Shown here one piece after another: positions 56,039-64,000 of a stretch of DNA of 64,000 bases. Made by a program: the position numbers and the translations under genes. This stretch comes from Verrucomicrobiales bacterium (GTDB lineage: Bacteria; Verrucomicrobiota; Verrucomicrobiia; Verrucomicrobiales; DEV007), in contig JARGNG010000003.1 in the NCBI GenBank assembly GCA_029213265.1, positions 3,131-67,130 of the forward strand, written 5' to 3'. The notes under the pieces are model-generated. The model ran no database searches, was not told where the DNA came from, and saw nothing but the letters and a program-made list of their open reading frames with translations. How positions within the stretch are numbered: position 1 is the stretch's first letter; the number at the start of each line of letters is the position of its first letter.

Positions 56039-59000
56039 ATGCGAATCGCTACTCAAGCGTATCCGGGTGCTATTTCCCTTTTTCTATTGTTTTTCACATA
56101 CGCCTCCGGTGATGTCAAAATCAGTGAATTTGGTGCGGTTTCATCCGATCGGCTGCTGCGCTGGTCCGATTCCGGGATGCCCACTTTAGGTAGTGGAATC
56201 CCATGGTGGGAGGCAGGTTTCGACGACACCGCATGGCCCAACGGCACGGCTCCGATCGGATTCAACTATCCGGAGGTCGTCACTGATCTGGCCAATCAAG
56301 TATTCGGCCTCACGCCCTCCCTCTATGTCCGGCAGAAATTTACGGTAACTGCAGGGCAGGCCGCCTCCACAGAAGATCTCCTTCTCGATATCGATTACGA
56401 TGACGGTTTCATCGTTTACCTCAACGGGAAAGAAGTCGCCAGGGCCAACATGGCCGCGCCCGGAGGATTCGTCTATGCCGACCAACCTTCGTTCAATGCC
56501 CACAACTGGACCGGGAATGAAACTTTCACCCTGGGTAGAATCGACGAACTCCTCCAGGAGGGAGAGAACATTATCGCGATTCAGATTCACAATGTCTCGC
56601 TCACCTCGGGAGCCATGTTCCTCGACGCCGGATTGAAAAAAACCGCCGGAGGCACTGTCAATTTTCTGACGAAAGGAAGTGACTGGCACTACTTCATCGG
56701 CCGCGTCGAACCGTCCGGTGGCGTATTCGACCCCGCCTTTCTTCCTGACCAGGAAGCCTTCGAGCCGGACTGGGCCAAAGTGGGGTTCTTCCTCAACGAT
56801 GAATGGAAAGACGGCAACGGTCCTCTCGGATTCGATGCCTCCGCAGACTACCCCCTCGGGACTGATCTCGACGCGATGCGCAACAACCAGTCGGTGCTCT
56901 ACACTCGCAAAGAATTTCTCCTCGACCCCTCCCTGCTCGCATCGATATCCACGATCACCTTAACGGTCGATTTTGACGACGGTTTTGTGGCCTACTTGAA
57001 CGGCAAGGAAATTGCGAGGGAGAACCTGGGGGGGCCGGGCCTCTTTGTCCCCTTTGACGCCACCGCAAACGCCAATCACAATGCCAGTATGGACTCAGGT
57101 GGGAACGTCCCTTCCTTGATCCAGAGCTTTTCGGTCGATAAATCATTGCTCAATGAGGGGACAAACGTCCTCGCCATCCAGATGTGTAACAACGCTCTGA
57201 ACAGTTCCGACCTGATGGTGATCTCAGATCTCACCACCAATGGTGGAAGTGGACCGCAGTTGGTCAACAGCACGGACCTGCACAAGTATTTCATCGGCAC
57301 CGACGAGCCGGCTACGGTGGAAGACAATTCGGATATCGCGGTGGACCCGAAATTCGTCGACTGGATCGAATTGCACAATGATGGCGCTCAGGCTGTCAAT
57401 CTGACCGGTTGGTCACTGACCGACGACGAGGACGAGCCTCGCAAATGGGTCTTTCCGAACGGCACATCGATTGATGCGGGTGGATACCTTCTCGTTCTCG
57501 CTGACGGAATCGAACCGGAAAATGTCGCAACGACATTTCTGCACGCGAACTTCAAGCTCTCTGCAAACGGCGAATTCCTGGGGCTCTACAATGAAAGCAG
57601 CGAAGCACAAACCGAGTTTGCTTCCGAATACCCGAAGCAATATGATTTTCATTCCTACGGCACGAATCCCGGCGGCAGCGGATACGGCTACCTGAGCCAG
57701 GCCACCCCCGGCGCGGCAAATGCGGGCCCCTTCCTCTCGGATCGGGCCAAATCGCCGGACTTCAGCCGGGAGGGCGGATTTTACGACAGCACCATCTCGA
57801 TTACGCTTTCCAGCACAACACCGGGAGCAACGGTTCGATACACGACGGACGGAAGCGAGCCCACCGCCACCAACGGGCAGAATGCCTCGACCTCACTCTT
57901 TCTAACACCAATCGATGACAAAACCGGTCACGTCATTCGCGCCCGGAGTTTCGCTCCCGGCATGATTCCGTCGAAGGTGAAAACCCACACCTACCTCATC
58001 GCTCAACACCCGAACCTTCAAACCGCTCCGGCGCTCATCTTCACCGGAGAAGAGGCCCGCACCTTTTTCAAAGAACACGGGATCATGGCAATCGAAGGCG
58101 GGACCTACGTCAATAACCGTTGGCAGGCAGATGGAATCGACAGCTACAACATCCCCATCAACCGCGGGCGTGCCTACGAGCGGCCCATTCACCTCGAGAT
58201 GTACTATGCCGATGGACGGGAAGGTGTCCGGGAAACTGTGGGGCTGCGTCTCTCGTCCAGCAACTACTCCCGGCCGCGCTTGAGACTGACAAATACCGAT
58301 GCCTCCCCGTGGACCAGCAACCATACGGAAAAGCCGTCGTTCAATATCTTTTGTCGTAGTGACTACGGCACCGAAGCAATCGAGCACCAGTGGCTCGAGG
58401 AAGACTATTCCGTCGACCAATTCGCTCAGTTTCGCGTCCGGGCGGGCAAGAACGACATGAGGTCCCCCTTCGTCGCGGACCAGGTGGTGCGGAATCTATT
58501 CTCCGACATGGGGCAGGTCAGCAGCCGGGGGATCAACAACACCGTTTATATCAACGGGGAATTCAAAGGTTTCTTCAATCTCTCAGAACGCTTGCGCGAA
58601 CCTTTTTTCCAGGAACACCACGACAGCAAGGAAGAATGGGACGTTCGCCAGGTGGGCGAGTTCGCCAGTGGCGACAGCGCGAAGTGGAACGAGATGATCG
58701 CTCTCATGCAGCAGGATCTTACCGTTCTCGCCAATTACGAGGCCGTTCTGGGAATGCTCGATGTCGATAACTTCATCGATTACCTACTGGTCAACACGTA
58801 TGGCGCAACCCGAGACTGGCCGCAAAACAACTGGGTCGCAGCCCGGGAACGTTCCGACACCGGGCTTTATCGCTTTTACGTATGGGATGCCGAGATGTCC
58901 TATGGGTTTGGTAATCGAGCGACCAGCTACGACACGATCCAGGCGGACCTGATCAACAAAAACAATGATATCCCGAGAATTTTCAAGTACCTGCGGGTCA

Positions 59001-60925
59001 GCCCCGAGTTTCGTCTGCGCTGGGCCGACCGGGTTCAGAAACACTTTTTCCACGAGGGCGTTCTCGATGACAGGGATGCTCCCAATTCTAACGCTCGCAA
59101 ACATTGGATCGAACTTGTTGCCACCCACCAGCCGCTCCTCAGCTACGTCCACAACCAAACGGTCGATTCTACCCGATTCATCAACTGGACAAGTCCTTCT
59201 AACGGCAAGCGCTCCTACCTGTTTGGACCCAACGCAACTCAATTCGCCAACCACGGACTCTGGCCGGACCTGAAGGCTCCTGAATTCAGCCAGCACGGAG
59301 GGGAAGTTCCAGGAGGCTATCTCCTGCAAATCTCCCAAACCGGTCCTCCCGGATCGACCATCTACACGACGACCGACGGATCCGACCCGCGCCTTCCGGG
59401 CGGAGCCATTTCGCCGAACGCCACCGCCTACAACAATGGTATGGCGCTCTACAATGCCAGCAGCCAGGTCATGGCGCGCGTTTATGTTCCGTCGACGGGT
59501 GAATGGAGTCCCTTGAACGAGGCGGTTTTTGAGGTGGGAATCCCCCCCGTCCTCATCAATGAGATCCTTACGCACACCGACCTGCCGGAGGTGGACTCGA
59601 TCGAACTCTACAATCCCAACCCGGTCTCCGTAAATCTGCGGGGCTGGTTTCTCACGGACAACCAGTCCAACCCGAAAAAATTCACGATCCCCAACGGAAC
59701 CGTGATTCCCCCCGGAGGCTACCTTGTCTTCGATGAGAGCGATTTTAATGCGGGAGGGGCAAACAGCTTCCGGCTGTCAGAATACGGCGAAGAAGTGTAT
59801 TTATTCAGTGGAAACATTTTCGGCGATTTGACCGGCTATTCCCATGGGTGGGATTTCAGAGCCGCCCCCAACGGTGTCACGATGGGGAGGCATGTGGACA
59901 GTCAGGGGAAAGTGCATTTTGTTCTTCAGGAATCGAATACACTCGGGTCCGAAAATTCCGATCCCCTTGTCGGTCCTGTCGCGATCACCGAGATTCACTA
60001 TCATCCGACCGATCTGAATGGCGGAGTCGACAATCCGGCCGACGAGTTCATCGAGCTCAGCAATATCTCGACCTCGCCCGTGCCGCTCTACAACACCAAT
60101 ACGAGCGTTCCCGGATATGGCAACGCAGCCCTGAGCGATACCTGGCAGCTGCGCAACGCGGTCGATTTTGATTTCCCTCCGGGGGTCACGATGCAGCCCG
60201 GAGATCGCTTTCTCGTGGTCGGGTTTGACCCGGACACGGACACGGCTCAGTTGGCGAGCCTGCGCTCGAAATTCAACATCCACGGGAGCGTTCAGGTCTT
60301 CGGACCGTGGTCAGGGAAACTGGACAACTCCGGAGAGGAAATCGAATGGAAATATCCGGGCAATGCCGATCCCGACGCTTCCTTTTTCGTCCCCTACTAC
60401 ACGATCGAGGAAATCGACTACCGGGATGCCGCACCCTGGCCGATCGAAGCCGATGGCGCCGGCTCGTCGCTGCAGCGAATCCGGTTCGACGAGTTCGCCA
60501 ACGACCCGGCCAACTGGAAGGCGGACATTCCCCAGACGGGCAGCGGACGGGACACCGACAATGACCTGATGGATGACTGGTGGGAACTCCTGCACGGATT
60601 GAACGTGGGGATCGATGATTCCGGATCCGATCTCGACCTGGATCGTTTCAACAACCTGGATGAATTTCTCGCCGGAACTTTGCCGGGAGATCCGCGAAGT
60701 TATCTCCATCTGGAAATTGAGCCCACCCAGGTCGGTCTCAATCTCGGATTCACGGCTCTGCCCCACGTTTCCTACACGATCCAATACAGTGATTCGCTGA
60801 TCTCCCCCAACTGGATCGACCTGCAGGAAATCGCCCCGGATTCGGAGGAAAGAGAAATTCAGATTTCAATCACTCCCACGGAAGACCAGCGGTTTTTCCG
60901 GGCCATCGTATCCCCTCTTGATTGA
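56039..60925 (+). CDS. Large exported CotH-kinase/lamin-tail surface protein
   Basis: A 1,628-residue exported protein: signal peptide (MRIATQAYPGAISLFLLFFTYASG), two galactose-binding-like segments of repeated design (YDDGFIVYLNGKEVARANMA and FDDGFVAYLNGKEIARENLG), a lamin-tail domain (about 430-555; DWIELHNDGAQAVNLTGWSLTD), chitobiase-like TTDGSEPT modules (about 580 and 1110), a CotH-kinase domain (about 740-960; YINGEFKGFFNLSERLREPFF, YRFYVWDAEMSYGFG), further lamin-tail domains and a C-terminal Asp-rich NDLMDDWWELLHGL type-3-like repeat. CotH proteins are atypical kinases of spore or surface proteins. Translation is coupled to the VTC gene 14 bases downstream. Confidence 0.9.
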   Translation: MRIATQAYPGAISLFLLFFTYASGDVKISEFGAVSSDRLLRWSDSGMPTLGSGIPWWEAGFDDTAWPNGTAPIGFNYPEVVTDLANQVFGLTPSLYVRQKFTVTAGQAASTEDLLLDIDYDDGFIVYLNGKEVARANMAAPGGFVYADQPSFNAHNWTGNETFTLGRIDELLQEGENIIAIQIHNVSLTSGAMFLDAGLKKTAGGTVNFLTKGSDWHYFIGRVEPSGGVFDPAFLPDQEAFEPDWAKVGFFLNDEWKDGNGPLGFDASADYPLGTDLDAMRNNQSVLYTRKEFLLDPSLLASISTITLTVDFDDGFVAYLNGKEIARENLGGPGLFVPFDATANANHNASMDSGGNVPSLIQSFSVDKSLLNEGTNVLAIQMCNNALNSSDLMVISDLTTNGGSGPQLVNSTDLHKYFIGTDEPATVEDNSDIAVDPKFVDWIELHNDGAQAVNLTGWSLTDDEDEPRKWVFPNGTSIDAGGYLLVLADGIEPENVATTFLHANFKLSANGEFLGLYNESSEAQTEFASEYPKQYDFHSYGTNPGGSGYGYLSQATPGAANAGPFLSDRAKSPDFSREGGFYDSTISITLSSTTPGATVRYTTDGSEPTATNGQNASTSLFLTPIDDKTGHVIRARSFAPGMIPSKVKTHTYLIAQHPNLQTAPALIFTGEEARTFFKEHGIMAIEGGTYVNNRWQADGIDSYNIPINRGRAYERPIHLEMYYADGREGVRETVGLRLSSSNYSRPRLRLTNTDASPWTSNHTEKPSFNIFCRSDYGTEAIEHQWLEEDYSVDQFAQFRVRAGKNDMRSPFVADQVVRNLFSDMGQVSSRGINNTVYINGEFKGFFNLSERLREPFFQEHHDSKEEWDVRQVGEFASGDSAKWNEMIALMQQDLTVLANYEAVLGMLDVDNFIDYLLVNTYGATRDWPQNNWVAARERSDTGLYRFYVWDAEMSYGFGNRATSYDTIQADLINKNNDIPRIFKYLRVSPEFRLRWADRVQKHFFHEGVLDDRDAPNSNARKHWIELVATHQPLLSYVHNQTVDSTRFINWTSPSNGKRSYLFGPNATQFANHGLWPDLKAPEFSQHGGEVPGGYLLQISQTGPPGSTIYTTTDGSDPRLPGGAISPNATAYNNGMALYNASSQVMARVYVPSTGEWSPLNEAVFEVGIPPVLINEILTHTDLPEVDSIELYNPNPVSVNLRGWFLTDNQSNPKKFTIPNGTVIPPGGYLVFDESDFNAGGANSFRLSEYGEEVYLFSGNIFGDLTGYSHGWDFRAAPNGVTMGRHVDSQGKVHFVLQESNTLGSENSDPLVGPVAITEIHYHPTDLNGGVDNPADEFIELSNISTSPVPLYNTNTSVPGYGNAALSDTWQLRNAVDFDFPPGVTMQPGDRFLVVGFDPDTDTAQLASLRSKFNIHGSVQVFGPWSGKLDNSGEEIEWKYPGNADPDASFFVPYYTIEEIDYRDAAPWPIEADGAGSSLQRIRFDEFANDPANWKADIPQTGSGRDTDNDLMDDWWELLHGLNVGIDDSGSDLDLDRFNNLDEFLAGTLPGDPRSYLHLEIEPTQVGLNLGFTALPHVSYTIQYSDSLISPNWIDLQEIAPDSEEREIQISITPTEDQRFFRAIVSPLD

Positions 60926-60939
60926 ATCCCTCCAAAACG

Positions 60940-61830
60940 ATGTTCCGGTTTCTCTCCAGCGATACAGATAAATTGGCCTCTTTGAAAGGGGCTTCCGAAC
61001 CTTCGGGAAAACCGGCCGGATTCCAGACGGGAGACGACCTCCGCATCGAGCGCCATGAGGCCAAGTACATTGTTCCCTACTCCTTGATGCCGGAACTCCG
61101 GGAGTACATTCGCCCTCACGTTATCAGAGACAAACACGGCATCGGCGAGGTTCCCAAATACCTCGTTCGCACGATCCAGCTGGATGGCCGTGACCTTTGT
61201 CTGCACTATGCCAAGGAGATCGAGGCACTGAATCGCTTTAAGCTTAGAATCCGAACCTACGGAACGGACGGAAAGGCACCCTACTTTGTCGAGATCAAAC
61301 GCAAACTGGGAAGTGTGATCGTCAAAAGCCGGTCCGTCCTCAAGTCCGATCAATATTCGCCGGACTTGTTCCTCAATCCCCGGGCCTACATCCCTTTTTC
61401 GAGTGAGAAAGAACACATGAACTACCTCGACTTTCTTCGTCTCACCCGGGAAATTGGTGCGCAACCGATCACGATGATTCAGTATGAGAGAGAGTCCTAC
61501 ATGGGCATTCGCGAAGACTACGCCCGAGTGACCTTTGATACGAGGATTGCCTATCAAATGACACCGAGCTACGATTTCGGTTATGTAAACAGCGGACGAT
61601 GGCACCGGATTGACACCCCCACCGGCCTGCGGACCGACATCGGCGGGTTTGTGCTCGAGTTGAAAAGTAAAATGGGGATTCCACGCTGGATGCTGGACTT
61701 TGTCCGCGCCTTCGATCTCGTCCGGGTCGGCTTCTGCAAATACTCTGCAGCGCTGCGCCTAGAATCACTCAATGCCGGGTATGAATATTCCGAGGGCAGC
61801 GAAAACTGCGTCCCTGACTCCAAATGGTAA
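60940..61830 (+). CDS. VTC-domain polyphosphate polymerase-like protein
   Basis: A 296-residue cytoplasmic protein with the VTC catalytic tunnel fold: RIERHEAKYIVPYSLMPELREYI, VRTIQLDGRDLCLHYAKE, RFKLRIRTYG and PYFVEIKRKLGSVIVKSRS. The Arg/Lys pattern for triphosphate binding is present. Such proteins may polymerise phosphate from ATP. ATG 60940 was chosen over TTG 60922. It sits between the CotH and DUF4956 genes, an arrangement seen in several phyla, whose biological role is unknown. Confidence 0.85.
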   Translation: MFRFLSSDTDKLASLKGASEPSGKPAGFQTGDDLRIERHEAKYIVPYSLMPELREYIRPHVIRDKHGIGEVPKYLVRTIQLDGRDLCLHYAKEIEALNRFKLRIRTYGTDGKAPYFVEIKRKLGSVIVKSRSVLKSDQYSPDLFLNPRAYIPFSSEKEHMNYLDFLRLTREIGAQPITMIQYERESYMGIREDYARVTFDTRIAYQMTPSYDFGYVNSGRWHRIDTPTGLRTDIGGFVLELKSKMGIPRWMLDFVRAFDLVRVGFCKYSAALRLESLNAGYEYSEGSENCVPDSKW

Positions 61831-61851
61831 GCAATTTCGAGTAAATAACCC

Positions 61852-62535
61852 ATGGAAAGCCTTCAAGTCCTTCTCGGCCCGAATCGCCTTCTGAACCTCA
61901 CCGAGGTTCTCATCGCCTTTTCCGCCGTCTTCGTGCTCAGTTCGATCCTCACGACCGTCTATCGCATGACTCACCAGGGATTCTCTTATTCCAGAGTCTT
62001 TGTTCAGGCCATGCTTCTGGCTTCGATCACATCGTGCCTCATGATCATGGTGATCGGCAACAACCTCGCCCGCGGACTGGGCATTCTTGGAGCCCTGGCG
62101 ATCATCCGTTTTCGTACACCGGTTCGCGACCCCCGTGACATGGTCTTTCTGTTTTGCTGCCTCGCCGTCGGGATCGGGTGCGGCGCCCGTGTGTTCGCCG
62201 TCGCCACGGTCGGAGCGCTCTTTTTCAGTGCCACGGCTCTCTACCTGCACTGGGCTCCCTTCTCTGCCCGAAGTGATTTCGAGGGGCTCCTGCGATTTCT
62301 ACTTCCACCGGACTCAAAGTCCCATGACAAGCTCAAAACCATCTTCGAGAACCATCTGAAGTCGGCAACTCTGATCGCGGTACGGGAAGCCGTTCAGGGT
62401 GACTTGATGGAATACTCCTACCAGACGCGACTTCTCCGTGCAGACTCTCAACAATACCTGATGGATGAAATTCGGAAGCTACCGGACGTCGAAGAGCCGA
62501 ATCTCCTGATGCAACGCTCGTCTGTAGAAATCTAG
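61852..62535 (+). CDS. DUF4956 membrane protein
   Basis: A 227-residue protein with about four membrane helices (VLIAFSAVFVLSSIL, FVQAMLLASITSCLMIMVIGN, GLGILGALAIIRFR, FLFCCLAVGIGCGARVFAVATVGALFF) and the family's hallmark GALAIIRFRTPVRDPRDMVFLF. The soluble C-terminal part is ACT-like in outline. Regular partner of VTC-domain proteins; function unknown, possibly phosphate or polyphosphate related. Starts 21 bases after the VTC stop. Confidence 0.88.
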   Translation: MESLQVLLGPNRLLNLTEVLIAFSAVFVLSSILTTVYRMTHQGFSYSRVFVQAMLLASITSCLMIMVIGNNLARGLGILGALAIIRFRTPVRDPRDMVFLFCCLAVGIGCGARVFAVATVGALFFSATALYLHWAPFSARSDFEGLLRFLLPPDSKSHDKLKTIFENHLKSATLIAVREAVQGDLMEYSYQTRLLRADSQQYLMDEIRKLPDVEEPNLLMQRSSVEI

Positions 62536-62540
62536 ATACT

Positions 62541-63668
62541 ATGGCTCATTCAGACGAAGAAAACCATGTAACCGTGTACCAGAGGCCCTGGTGGATGGGG
62601 GTTCGCCAATACTGGCCGCTGCTGGTATTTGTCTTCTTTATCGTTTTGGCAGCCTTTCTTTACGCCAACGGTGGCAAATACCGGGTCATGACCGGGACTG
62701 CGGAACGCATCGTGGAAAATATCGCTCCCCTCGAGTCCGCCCGGATCGAAAGTATTCATGTGAAAGTCGGAGACCGGGTCAAAGCGGGTGATATCATTGC
62801 CCAACTCGATACCGGTATTATCGATGCAGAGAACGCGGTACAGAAAGAGAGAATTGTCCGCGCCAGCCTCGAAGCGAAATTGGAACAACTGACGCTGGAA
62901 CGGCAGTTCTCTTCGGCCTTACAGGAAGCAGAACAGGCCCTGCGCGAGGCAAAGATGGACCTTCGTCTGAATGCAGTCGAACACGATGCCCTGGTCAAAG
63001 AAATTGCCCGTCTCGAACCCTTGCAGGAAAAGCGACTCGTCAGTGCCGAGTCGCTGGCGGCCAAGCAGGCCCGCGAGTCCGTTCTCCGGGAGACATTGAA
63101 ATTGATGCCCGATCACATCGAGGCTTTGGCCGCCGATGTGGAACGAGCCAAAGAGCAACAAGCCACGGCCCTGGCCCGCATGGATGAGATGAAAGCGAAC
63201 ACGGCAAGCGCGACCGATGCACAGGGAGAGGCGATCAAGCTGCTCAATATCCGTCGCGACGGTTACACCCTGCGCGCTAAGCAGGAGGGCGTTGTCGCCG
63301 AGATTGACGGTCAACCCGGGGATGTCGTGGAACCCGGCGGGACGATCGCGTCCCTTCTCATTCAGGGGCCCATCCGGGTGGTTGGCTTTCTGCCGGAAAG
63401 CGATTTGAGTGCCGTAGCGATTGGCACTCCTGCCAACATTTACCCCACCGTATCCTTGCGGGAAACCGGCGTCATCTCCGGTCGGGTCGCCCAGGTCAGT
63501 CCGGCCGTCTATTCCCTTCCGGAGCGCGCCAGTCCGATCCGCGGCCAGGTCGTCAGAGGACGTCGCGTCGTTCTCGATCTGGATGAGGTGGTCAATCTGA
63601 TCCCCGGAGAAACAGTCTCGATCGAAATCGAATCGAGTTTGTTTACCCCGATCTCGCTGACCGACTGA
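62541..63668 (+). CDS. HlyD-family membrane-fusion/adaptor protein
   Basis: A 375-residue protein: short cytoplasmic start, one membrane helix (WPLLVFVFFIVLAAFLYA), split lipoyl/barrel-sandwich domain (SARIESIHVKVGDRVKAGDIIAQLDTGII and LRAKQEGVVAEIDGQPGDVVEPGGTI), a coiled-coil hairpin (about 95-230) and a beta-barrel (LIQGPIRVVGFLPESDLSAV). It is an adaptor linking an inner-membrane machine to an outer-membrane channel. Five bases after the DUF4956 stop. The TolC-like protein at 53905-55785 is the likely partner; no ABC or RND pump is in the window. Confidence 0.9.
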   Translation: MAHSDEENHVTVYQRPWWMGVRQYWPLLVFVFFIVLAAFLYANGGKYRVMTGTAERIVENIAPLESARIESIHVKVGDRVKAGDIIAQLDTGIIDAENAVQKERIVRASLEAKLEQLTLERQFSSALQEAEQALREAKMDLRLNAVEHDALVKEIARLEPLQEKRLVSAESLAAKQARESVLRETLKLMPDHIEALAADVERAKEQQATALARMDEMKANTASATDAQGEAIKLLNIRRDGYTLRAKQEGVVAEIDGQPGDVVEPGGTIASLLIQGPIRVVGFLPESDLSAVAIGTPANIYPTVSLRETGVISGRVAQVSPAVYSLPERASPIRGQVVRGRRVVLDLDEVVNLIPGETVSIEIESSLFTPISLTD

Positions 63669-64000
63669 ATTCGGATCCGGTTTCCGAAGTCCAGGTCTTC
63701 GCCGGAATCGAAAGCGGCCCTGCCACCGGCTTCCCCTTTCCGGGGACGGAAAGAAATGAACTCGGCCTGATCGATCACTACGAACATCTCGAGTCCCTTT
63801 CCGACCGTCTCGCTGGATTTCACCTGCACGATGTCAACGCCGCGGGCAGAGATCATCAGCCTGTCGGGTCGGGCTCGATTGATGTCCGGAGAATTGGCGA
63901 ATTGGTCAGGCCCGAACACAAACTCGTCCTCGAGTTGAGCCCCCGGCTCAAAAAAGAAGAGGTGCTGACATCCCGGGAAACTATTCTCGAGGCGTTCTCC
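63668..64000 (+). pseudogene. C-terminal half of a sugar-isomerase-like TIM barrel (truncated start; runs off window)
   Basis: A frame open to the right edge reads DRLAGFHLHDVNAAGRDHQPVGSGSIDVRRIG and KLVLELSPRLKKEEVLTSRE, which is the C-terminal part of a xylose-isomerase-like protein. The ~150 residues expected before it are missing: upstream is the HlyD-type gene. The frame is closed by a stop at 63584-63586, and between it and the edge there is no ATG; the first candidate start is a CTG at 63665 overlapping the HlyD stop. Either a 5'-truncated remnant or an unusually started short gene. Confidence 0.5.

Overview
The window (64 kb, moderately GC-rich) looks like chromosome of a free-living, Gram-negative member of the Verrucomicrobiota or a close PVC relative. 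The case rests on gene families rather than a marker gene: an SHD1-domain protein, a very large lamin-tail/CotH surface protein, a secreted tricorn-like protease, a two-partner secretion system with FecR and CHASE2 neighbours, an EboA/EboB pair, and many lipoproteins and outer-membrane proteins. No rRNA, tRNA, CRISPR array, phage or insertion sequence was recognised.

Layout. 1-260: tail of an unknown gene and a duplicated hairpin element. 0.26-8.5 kb (-): FecR protein, giant TpsA exoprotein and TpsB transporter, divergent from a CHASE2 adenylate cyclase. 10.9-12.7 kb (-): a glutaminase fused to STAS and cyclic-nucleotide-binding domains, tail to tail with the cyclase. 12.9-18.5 kb: two small envelope proteins, then groEL, groES and dnaK. 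18.8-30.4 kb: an amino-acid binding lipoprotein, tricorn-like protease, eboA-eboB, an acetyltransferase, alanine dehydrogenase, a decayed sugar-dehydrogenase gene, a lipoprotein, exported MsrA and a small putative DNA-binding protein.

30.5-52.8 kb is the most interesting part: about 22 kb of nitrogen acquisition and catabolism. It contains a MurNAc kinase-MurQ fusion; the 'urea carboxylase' set (allophanate hydrolase, carboxylase, two DUF1989 proteins), which from work on homologues is more likely a guanidine pathway; a NikR-fold regulator that lacks most nickel ligands and has a NikR-like dyad in front of it; a Rieske oxygenase operon with its own ABC permease and binding lipoprotein; a MarR regulator; and a type III glutamine synthetase / AhpD-like / creatininase-family / ABC transporter operon facing a putative porin. 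Sigma-54 (-24/-12) promoter matches with correct GG-GC spacing lie before the glutaminase, the NikR/guanidine operon, both ABC transporter operons and the porin, with a weaker one before alanine dehydrogenase. I infer a sigma-54 nitrogen regulon spread over the window.

52.9-64 kb: a TolC-type outer-membrane protein with a partner of unknown function, divergent from a CotH / VTC polyphosphate polymerase / DUF4956 / HlyD-type adaptor operon. The last ~330 bases encode the C-terminal half of a sugar-isomerase-like TIM barrel whose N-terminal half is not present upstream.

Many starts were moved inward from the longest open frame to the first ATG giving a sensible signal peptide, ribosome-binding site or operon spacing; alternatives are noted. 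All functions are read from protein motifs without a database search.
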